From: JAZKFT01 sp043760535
GTDB lineage: Bacteria; Bacteroidota; Bacteroidia; Chitinophagales; Chitinophagaceae
Direction: 5' to 3'
Assembly: GCA_043760535.1 (NCBI GenBank)
Contig: JAYUOV010000271.1
Coordinates: 1-9,097 of the forward strand
DNA: 9,097 bases
The position numbers and the translations under genes were made by a program. Positions 1 through 4,916 of this stretch are shown here, piece by piece. The notes beneath the pieces are model-generated. The model worked only from the letters and a program-made list of their open reading frames with translations. It made no database searches and was not told the DNA's origin. Each line of letters opens with the position of its first letter. Position 1 is the stretch's first letter.

Positions 1-102
1 CAACAGGCCAAGAAAACGACATAACTTTGAAACACCCAATCAAGTATTTAATAAATTATTCATGAATGAAAAAGTTGCATTTATGAGTTGAATCCTGCAA
101 AT

Positions 103-286
103 CAAATAACCATCAAATAAGAAATTGCCTGTAATCACATGACCATCACATAAGATTTTGGAAGTTGTCAAATAACCATCAAAAAAAAGGCACTCAGCTA
201 TTACATAACCATTACATAAAAAAATATTGATTTTCAATGATTTAAGTATCGAAGATGCAATAGTAGTTACATAACCATTACATAAG
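103..286. repeat. Array of five 19-bp paired half-site units on a 33-bp lattice
   Basis: Five related 19-bp units start at 103, 136, 169, 202 and 268, so the spacings are 33, 33, 33 and 66 (2 x 33). On the plus strand they read caaataaccatcaaataag, cacatgaccatcacataag, caaataaccatcaaaaaaa, tacataaccattacataaa and tacataaccattacataag. On the minus strand each is an 8-mer of the type TTATNTRA, then TGG, then the same 8-mer. The 14-bp stretches between adjacent units are unrelated to one another. The lattice position at 235-253 has no clear unit. The array begins just past the stop codon of the AlbA_2 gene and fills most of the 289-bp left edge. The rest of this edge shows no recognisable gene. 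An ATG at 22-20 (minus) followed by seven open codons to the window edge could start a further operon gene, but there is too little to call. I do not recognise the array as a named element. It is not a standard CRISPR. Confidence 0.85.
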
Positions 287-289
287 ATT

Positions 290-1735
290 TTAAGCCCAAA
301 AGGGAACATAGCTTGCATATTTTCGTGATTTACTTTCAGGGTCATCTTCTTTAATTACTTTTTCCATTAAAGCATCACGAATAATACGAGATGCAATAGG
401 ATAGTTGCGGTCTTCAATTTGAAATCGTTCTCTTAAACTTTGATTAGTCATTTTTTCATTAGACACCAATTTTAGACAGGCATGTTGATAGCACGCCCTT
501 ATTTTTTCTTTTTTATCTAAATCATTCAGTGTTTTGTAACTGAAAATTGTAACCCGAGTTCGGTTTTCATCGGTAATTACATTTATAGGAGGTAACTGAT
601 ACAATTCATTGTAAAAAATAACCTTATCTAATCCGCTTCCTTTTTCTTCGCAAAATCCCATTCGTCTCATTAAATCTGCCAATTTTTCGTTTCTCGAAAT
701 ATAAGAGTCAATAAATCTATCAGGTGTAATGAGTGGATTTCCAGGATTTGAAATTTCTATTCTGTCGCTAAACACTTCTATCATTGGAAACCCTTTTACT
801 GCTAAATCTTGATGGATAAGGGCGTTTGCCACTAATTCTCTAATAGCTATTTCGGGGTACATTCGTGACTCTTTCCGCAATGCTTTTCCTATTTCTTCGT
901 TTGCTGGCAATTGGCTATTTATCCAATCTACCAAACCTAAAAACCCTAAAGCATAACCCTTAGCTACAATTTGTTCACGAACCGTTTCTACTTTGTTTTT
1001 ACCTTTATACACTATTACACGAACCGATTTGCGTTCCACCGTTTCAAAGTCGGGCAAACTCTTTGCAAACAAAATTGCTCCAAGATTGGTAATGGCATAG
1101 CCACGAGATTTAACCACCAAATTTTCAGTAATAAATTTTTCAATTACTCCATTTTGATTGGATGGATAAGGCAATTTCATTAAATCAAAGTACGTTTCGG
1201 TACTCAACAAACGAATAACATCGCTTGCATTCAAATTGTCTTTTGCTATTTCCTGCTCATAAGGTTTTGATTTTTTACGCCAAATTTTAGCTTCCTTTTC
1301 GGGAAATTCCGAAAGTTTTCGGGTAATGCTTCCAACTCTGATATAGGAATTATGAAAGAAATCTACTGGGCGATTTTGGGCTGCAGGAATTACAAAAATG
1401 GAAATTTGCCGAGTGGTATCATAAGCAAATTCATGAATGCGAAAATCTATTCTTGGGTCGAGGCGTTGTGCCAGCCAATGCTCCAGTTCTTCATTGCCTT
1501 TTTTGTGTTGTTTGGGTTTAAAAGTTGTGCCTTTTATAATGTGTGTTTTGTCTTCTATGCCAAACACCAAATACCCAAATTCTTGATTATGAATAGCTGC
1601 ACCATTTGCCAATGCAGAAATTCGTTCGCCAATTTCCTGTTCCGAATGGAAATTGAGTTTAAACTCAACCCACTCACTTTCGGTAGACTGTTTCACCAAT
1701 TCGTTTACTAATTCTATGAGTTGTTGGTCGTTCAT
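290..1735 (-). CDS. AlbA_2 (Schlafen-type) domain ATP-binding protein with GHKL ATPase and C-terminal winged helix
   Basis: The product is 481 residues and looks complete. The N-terminal part is an AlbA_2 domain (PF04326 type). It shows the family signature ESEWVEFK at residues 19-26, then the glycine-rich NGAAIHN and GYLVFGIED strand at about 44-62. The second half carries a GHKL-type ATPase region (HATPase_c_4, as in RecG-like regulators). It includes IRELVANALIHQD at about 300, then EVFSDRIEISNPG, and the EEKGSGLDKV lid segment. The last 70 or so residues (MTNQSLRERFQI onward) look like a winged helix. Family knowledge: such proteins are annotated as putative transcriptional regulators or RNA-binding proteins and often sit in defence islands, including between hsd genes. 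The gene follows the GxxExxY gene by 15 bp, so it is probably the last operon gene before the 33-bp-lattice array. Its role here is inferred; it could regulate the system or be an effector. There is no frame damage. Confidence 0.93.
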   Translation of the reverse strand: MNDQQLIELVNELVKQSTESEWVEFKLNFHSEQEIGERISALANGAAIHNQEFGYLVFGIEDKTHIIKGTTFKPKQHKKGNEELEHWLAQRLDPRIDFRIHEFAYDTTRQISIFVIPAAQNRPVDFFHNSYIRVGSITRKLSEFPEKEAKIWRKKSKPYEQEIAKDNLNASDVIRLLSTETYFDLMKLPYPSNQNGVIEKFITENLVVKSRGYAITNLGAILFAKSLPDFETVERKSVRVIVYKGKNKVETVREQIVAKGYALGFLGLVDWINSQLPANEEIGKALRKESRMYPEIAIRELVANALIHQDLAVKGFPMIEVFSDRIEISNPGNPLITPDRFIDSYISRNEKLADLMRRMGFCEEKGSGLDKVIFYNELYQLPPINVITDENRTRVTIFSYKTLNDLDKKEKIRACYQHACLKLVSNEKMTNQSLRERFQIEDRNYPIASRIIRDALMEKVIKEDDPESKSRKYASYVPFWA

Positions 1736-1750
1736 TGTCGGAATCTTGAT

Positions 1751-2146
1751 TTACTTAATTTTAGGATTTAGAGGATGTTTTACAGGATGAAATACTTTTT
1801 TGTATTGCAAACTAGTAGAACCAAAATTTATTAATAATCCAATTTCATAATCATAAGCCACCACATAGTTTTTTGCTTGTGCTAAATGCACATCTTCCAA
1901 ATTAATTATTGCTTTCAATTCTACAATTACTTTTCCTTCAATAATAAAATCCACTCTTCGAGTTCCAACTTCTTCGCCTTCATAAAAAATTGTTTGTTCT
2001 TTCTCTCTTTGAAAAACAAGCCCTACTTTTCTCAATTCAATAGCAAGACAGCGTTGATAAATCACTTCTTGAAAGCCATTTCCCAAAGTATTGTGAACTT
2101 TCATTGCACAACCATTGATTTTATATGTTATTTCATCTAATGTCAT
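1751..2146 (-). CDS. GxxExxY protein, PD-(D/E)XK nuclease-like fold
   Basis: This 131-residue protein belongs to the GxxExxY family (PDDEXK_3 type). The naming motif is GFQEVIY, at about residues 24-30, within NTLGNGFQEVIYQRCLAIEL. The nuclease-like core is RRVDFIIEGKVIVELKA, at about 63-79: the aspartate of VDF and the E and K of ELK fit the PD-(D/E)XK pattern. QAKNYV follows, as usual for the family. Its length is close to the family norm. Biochemical function is not established for the family, so nuclease activity is inferred from fold and residues only. The start ATG at 2146 follows a run of A and T with no clear Shine-Dalgarno site. The extreme C-terminus (PVKHPLNPKIK) is encoded by a repeat of the AATCCTG type. 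It lies 16 bp after hsdS and 15 bp before the AlbA_2 gene. Confidence 0.9.
   Translation of the reverse strand: MTLDEITYKINGCAMKVHNTLGNGFQEVIYQRCLAIELRKVGLVFQREKEQTIFYEGEEVGTRRVDFIIEGKVIVELKAIINLEDVHLAQAKNYVVAYDYEIGLLINFGSTSLQYKKVFHPVKHPLNPKIK
1761..1790. repeat. AATCCTG-type short repeat at the 3' end of the GxxExxY gene
   Basis: On the minus strand this stretch carries three spaced ATCCT words (catcctg, catcctc, aatccta), about 11-12 bp apart, and encodes the last residues HPVKHPLNPKI. The same word recurs in the tail of hsdS at 2167-2206, and aatcctg appears once at 91-97. I recall similar ATCCTGTAAATCCT strings as frequent short repeats in Bacteroidota genomes; that recollection is unchecked. 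Confidence 0.55.
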
Positions 2147-2162
2147 ATTTTATTTTTTCAAT

Positions 2163-3413
2163 TTAAGAATCCTGTTCATCTTTTAATCCTGCCAATCCTG
2201 ATTCTGACACTTTTAATTCTCCACTAAACGCCTTCTGCAAAACGGATTTTTTAAGCTCTTCTAAATCATTTATTTTTTGCTGATAAATGGCTTCTAATTT
2301 TTTGGTTTCGATGGATAAGGCATCAAGTTTTTCAACGATGGTTTGTTGTTCCTCAATTGAGATTATGGGAAATGGAATATCTTTAATTAAGCCGAAACTT
2401 ATTGCTGGCATTGCTGCACCATTCATACTTTCTTTAATTACATTTTGAAAAACTGGTGCTGTTAAATAGATAAATAGAAAATCATTGGTAATTGCTTTTT
2501 TTGATTTTGGAATTACTCTGAATAAATTATTTGCCAATGCTCCTTCTAATCCTCTGCAAACAAAACCTGTTGATGCACCATATCTAACAAGTGAAACATC
2601 ATTTGAATTAAGAATGTATTTATCACCAGGATTATCAATGTAACGTGGTGGTTCGTTTCCTTGGGTAAAATCAACTATTCTTAGAAAGCGAACTTGATTG
2701 CTTTTTTGATTTTCACTTTGAAGTTTTACATCTCGTTGAATCCCTTGTGTAAACTCACATACTTCTCCTAATAGTTTTTCTTTCCAACGCTCTCCTTTAT
2801 TTTCAAACACTCCTTGTAAGTAACTTTCAAAAAGTTGTTTGGCGTTTTTGAGGTTTTGTTCGGCATTGGCTTTTGCCTTGGCTATGGCGGCAAAGGCTTC
2901 ATCTAATATGGCTATGATGCGTTGTTGCTCGGGAAGAGATTTTGGAAAATAAATTGGAATTTTTTGAAGTTCGGATTTAACCAAACTTGGTATAGTTGTT
3001 CCTCTATTCATACTTTGGAAATCAATTCCCAAGCATAAATAGTATATAAGTCTCTTGTCTATTTCGGTTTCATTTTTTGGATAAAATCCAAAGGCAGTAT
3101 CAACATTCCAAAATCTTTCATCAATGTAAATTGGCTTACTAATGTTGCCCTTCCGACCAATAATTGTTGTGCCTGCTTCGCAAATAAAATCATTTGCGTA
3201 GCCCATTACATTTCCAGCACTACCCATAATTTTATATTTACCAGTTTCTGATAATACTGATTGTTGGTTTTTGCCATTTTTTATTTCAATGACATCACCT
3301 AATTCTTTTATTTCCCAACCCTTTTTTAATTGATAATTGACAGTTGACAATGGATAATTATTATCACCCGTTGCCAGTTTTTTATTTTCAATTTTCAATT
3401 GTCCATTATCCAT
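2163..3413 (-). CDS. hsdS: Type I restriction-modification specificity subunit HsdS
   Basis: The subunit recognises the bipartite target DNA for the type I methyltransferase/nuclease complex. Two target-recognition halves are visible: GWEIKELGDVIEIKNGK starts the first and ERWKEKLLGEVCEFTQG the second. Each ends in a conserved helical spacer: LPEQQRIIAILDEAFAAIAKAK and IEEQQTIVEKLDALSIETKKLE. The second is closed by the family ending LKKSVLQKAFSGEL. An in-frame ATG exists at 3443. I prefer the ATG at 3413, because an AAGGAGG lies 8 bases before it. From there the product is 416 residues. It overlaps the fic stop codon by 8 bases, suggesting coupled translation. The first 30 or so residues (MDNGQLKIENKK and on) are translated from a TGACAATGGATAATT-type repeat. 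The residues after SGEL come from an AATCCTG-type repeat, so both ends are repeat-derived extensions. The core looks intact. Confidence 0.94.
   Translation of the reverse strand: MDNGQLKIENKKLATGDNNYPLSTVNYQLKKGWEIKELGDVIEIKNGKNQQSVLSETGKYKIMGSAGNVMGYANDFICEAGTTIIGRKGNISKPIYIDERFWNVDTAFGFYPKNETEIDKRLIYYLCLGIDFQSMNRGTTIPSLVKSELQKIPIYFPKSLPEQQRIIAILDEAFAAIAKAKANAEQNLKNAKQLFESYLQGVFENKGERWKEKLLGEVCEFTQGIQRDVKLQSENQKSNQVRFLRIVDFTQGNEPPRYIDNPGDKYILNSNDVSLVRYGASTGFVCRGLEGALANNLFRVIPKSKKAITNDFLFIYLTAPVFQNVIKESMNGAAMPAISFGLIKDIPFPIISIEEQQTIVEKLDALSIETKKLEAIYQQKINDLEELKKSVLQKAFSGELKVSESGLAGLKDEQDS
2167..2206. repeat. AATCCTG-type short repeat in the hsdS tail
   Basis: The plus strand holds gaatcctg, then aatcctg twice more, with short AT-rich links, ending in attctga. 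It encodes the last residues of HsdS (SESGLAGLKDEQDS), beyond the conserved SGEL ending. That suggests the repeat was added to, or inserted near, the gene end and supplied a new stop codon. It shares its word with the repeat at 1761-1790. Confidence 0.6.
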
Positions 3414-3418
3414 TGTCA
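3331..3418. repeat. Inverted pair of TGACAATGGATAATT-type repeats spanning the fic/hsdS junction
   Basis: The 14-mer tgacaatggataat at 3345-3358 has its exact reverse complement at 3405-3418, separated by 46 bp. Related words (tgataattgac, caattttcaattg) flank both arms. The right arm contains the chosen hsdS start codon (3413-3411) and the fic stop codon (3408-3406). The same repeat family occurs at 3992-4026 and 4383-4417. In the hsdS mRNA the arms could pair and hide the start codon; that is inference. Confidence 0.75.
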
Positions 3419-3966
3419 TCGCCTCCTTTTTCATATCCTTCATAATAGTAAGATTGTTCTATGCCTTTAAAAATAACATCTCGGTTGTTTATGTCGTCCG
3501 TTAAATTAGCTACAAGTAAGGTGCGTAATTCTAAATCATTAATAGGACTGCGTTCCATTGCTTCCAGGTAAAGCGTTTTGCTTACAAACTGCCAGTTTGC
3601 CAATTTTCGCAAGCGGTGTTTCAAAATCATATCCAGCCATATTCTCATCGTTCGGCCGTTGCCTTCCATAAAAGGGTGGGCAATATTTATTTCTACATAT
3701 TTGGTAATTATTTCTTCAAATGTATTTTCAGGCATCAATTCCACCTTTGCCAAAATATCTTCCAAATACAAAGCAGTAGCAAAACGAAAACCGCCTTTTG
3801 AAATGTTGTGGGTTCGTATTTTACCTGCAAAATCAAACAGTCCATCAAACAGGTATTTATGTAAATGTTGTAAGCCTTTGGTTGTGCCAATTTCTATGTT
3901 GTCTATATCGCCTGTTTCAAATAAGCGGTAGGCATTTTCTAAACTTTGTTTATCTAAATTTTTCAT
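3406..3966 (-). CDS. Fic-domain protein (probable AMP transferase) with C-terminal inhibitory motif
   Basis: The 186-residue protein has the complete Fic active-site loop HPFMEGNGRTMR at residues 97-108. It has the catalytic histidine H97, the acidic E101 and both arginines. The usual upstream elements FAGKIRTHNISKGGFRFA (about 46-63) and a helix before the loop are also present. Family knowledge: Fic enzymes with this motif transfer AMP from ATP to hydroxyl groups of target proteins. Near the C-terminus, SYYYEG (172-177) fits the inhibitory helix motif [ST]xxxE[GN]. This would place it with the class III (C-terminal, self-inhibited) Fic proteins, so a separate antitoxin would not be needed. 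The start ATG is at 3966. Its last codons run into the repeat at the hsdS junction and the stop overlaps hsdS. Its target is unknown. Its location between hsdM and hsdS suggests a link to the restriction system. Confidence 0.93.
   Translation of the reverse strand: MKNLDKQSLENAYRLFETGDIDNIEIGTTKGLQHLHKYLFDGLFDFAGKIRTHNISKGGFRFATALYLEDILAKVELMPENTFEEIITKYVEINIAHPFMEGNGRTMRIWLDMILKHRLRKLANWQFVSKTLYLEAMERSPINDLELRTLLVANLTDDINNRDVIFKGIEQSYYYEGYEKGGDDNG
3422..3428 (-). promoter_or_regulatory. Shine-Dalgarno-like AAGGAGG before hsdS
   Basis: AAGGAGG on the minus strand ends 8 bases before the ATG at 3413 and only 2 before the ATG at 3419, so it favours 3413. It lies inside the last codons of fic, encoding part of EKGG. 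Bacteroidota seldom rely on such sites, so it could be coincidental coding sequence. Confidence 0.45.
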
Positions 3967-3991
3967 ATCAGTTCCAAAATTGAATTCGTAA

Positions 3992-4026
3992 ATAATTGAT
4001 AATGGACAATTGACAATGGATAATTA
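3992..4026. repeat. TGACAATGGATAATT-type repeat between the four-helix-bundle gene and fic
   Basis: The stretch contains ataattgataatggacaat followed by tgacaatggataatta. It is the same family as the repeats at 3331-3418 and 4383-4417. It covers the stop of the four-helix-bundle gene and part of the 57-bp gap before fic. Confidence 0.75.
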
Positions 4027-4380
4027 TTTTTTTGCATTGTTCTTCGTTGATTTGATAATTGCTGTAAGTAGTTTCAGGATTTCTAATAAATCGCTTTTTA
4101 GAGATACACTTATTTTCTCTTCTATATAATTAGATTGTGTAATAAGTTCAATCCAATATTCAGTTTCGTTAGCTTCCTTTAATGCAATTGCCAGTTTATG
4201 AACAAAGTCTGCATTGCTTTCTGCCTGTTCTGCTTCACGAACCATTGCACCTATAGCCGTTCCACTTCTAAGCATTTGTTTGCTCAATACATATTCCTTT
4301 TTCTCTGAAAGAAACTGATACGCTTTTACAATTCTCAAAGCAAAAGCAAAGGACTTATCTTTAATTATGTTCTCTTTCAT
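4024..4380 (-). CDS. Four-helix-bundle protein (23S rRNA intervening-sequence family, S23/bAvd-like)
   Basis: The 118-residue protein carries the family hallmark YVLSKQMLRSGTAIGAMVREA at about residues 30-50, then EAEQAESNADFVHKLAIALKEANETEYWIELI, with heptad-like helices to the end. Family knowledge: these small proteins form four-helix bundles and pentamers. They are found in 23S rRNA insertions, beside diversity-generating retroelements (Avd), and scattered as accessory genes. Their job in restriction operons is not known. The ATG shares one base with the hsdM stop codon (TAATG), which is a strong sign of translational coupling to hsdM. There is no sign of a retroelement nearby, so a DGR role is unlikely. 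Confidence 0.9.
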   Translation of the reverse strand: MKENIIKDKSFAFALRIVKAYQFLSEKKEYVLSKQMLRSGTAIGAMVREAEQAESNADFVHKLAIALKEANETEYWIELITQSNYIEEKISVSLKSDLLEILKLLTAIIKSTKNNAKK

Positions 4381-4916
4381 TAGTTGTCAATTATCAATTG
4401 TAAACTATCCATTATCAAAGCACTTTCTTCATCCAAGGCTTTCATTTCCTCCAAAATTTCCTGCGGCTGGCGCAAAGCGGCTTCTTCTTTTTTGTTAGGA
4501 TTTTTGGCACTTAGGTCAAACGTTTTTGTATCAATATCTTTTATTGCAATGCTCCAAGAGTTTTCGCTTTCTGCAGTCCCTTCGGCTCCGCTCAGGGCAA
4601 GTTTTTGCAGTTCAACAAATTCAGCCAAATCTTTTTCATTCAATGGATTTCCTTTTCCTAAATTTCTATCTAAGTTCAGTTGGTAAAACCAAACCTTTTT
4701 AGTGGAAGAACCTTTTTCAAAAAACAACATTACGGTTTTTACACCTGCACCTGTAAATGTTCCACCCGGCAAATCCAATACGGTATGCAGGTTGCAGTTT
4801 TCAAGTAGTAACTTTCGCAAACTCACAGAGGCATTGTCGGTATTGCTCAAAAATGTGTTTTTAATTACTACACCTGCTTTGCCGCCTGCTTTCATAATCT
4901 TAATAAAGTGTTGCAA
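4380..4916 (-). CDS. hsdM: Type I restriction-modification methyltransferase HsdM, C-terminal part (after frameshift)
   Basis: This open frame continues HsdM after the frame break. It opens with the family sequence QHFIKIMKAGGKAGVVIKNTFLSN, then the conserved LDLPGGTFTGAGVKTVMLFFEKG (about 48-69), WFYQLNLDRN, and the C-terminal DIDTKTFDLSAKNPN and PQEILEEMKALDEES segments. It gives the rest of the methyltransferase fold and the C-terminal helices that bind HsdS. An internal TTG at 4916 is the first possible start; I see no reason to think it is used as one. Restoring one T in the T5 run at 4922-4918 joins it to the upstream frame and gives one HsdM of about 509 residues, a normal family length. 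Residues 106-116 (LALSGAEGTAE) are encoded by an inserted palindromic repeat. The tail MDSLQLIIDN comes from the TGACAATGGATAATT-type repeat. Confidence 0.9.
   Translation of the reverse strand: MQHFIKIMKAGGKAGVVIKNTFLSNTDNASVSLRKLLLENCNLHTVLDLPGGTFTGAGVKTVMLFFEKGSSTKKVWFYQLNLDRNLGKGNPLNEKDLAEFVELQKLALSGAEGTAESENSWSIAIKDIDTKTFDLSAKNPNKKEEAALRQPQEILEEMKALDEESALIMDSLQLIIDN
4383..4417. repeat. TGACAATGGATAATT-type repeat in the hsdM tail
   Basis: On the minus strand it reads tgataatggatagtttacaa, then ttgataattgacaac, related to the repeats at 3331-3418 and 3992-4026. It encodes the last residues of HsdM (MDSLQLIIDN), so the natural stop has probably been replaced by one within or next to the repeat. 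Confidence 0.65.
4571..4610. repeat. In-frame repeat insert A in hsdM (CCTGAGCGGAGCCGAAGG type)
   Basis: The plus strand has the core cccttcggctccgctcaggg, with outer ctgca/tgcag inverted ends 40 bp apart. It adds about 11 residues (LALSGAEGTAE) between ELQK and SENSWS. From memory, other HsdM proteins run almost directly from one to the other. The frame is kept. The core resembles a short palindrome-like repeat I recall in many bacterial genomes; that needs a search. Confidence 0.6.

Noticed and set aside
103..286. CRISPR array
   Set aside because: The units are 19 bp with 14-bp gaps, too short for known CRISPR repeats and spacers. One lattice position lacks a unit and no cas gene is visible.
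40..345. 101-residue open frame (minus) with an 11-residue repeat (LCNGYV/FDGYL type)
   Set aside because: It is open because the 33-bp lattice is a multiple of three. Its start lies inside the AlbA_2 gene in another frame, and the variation between units shows no codon-position bias.
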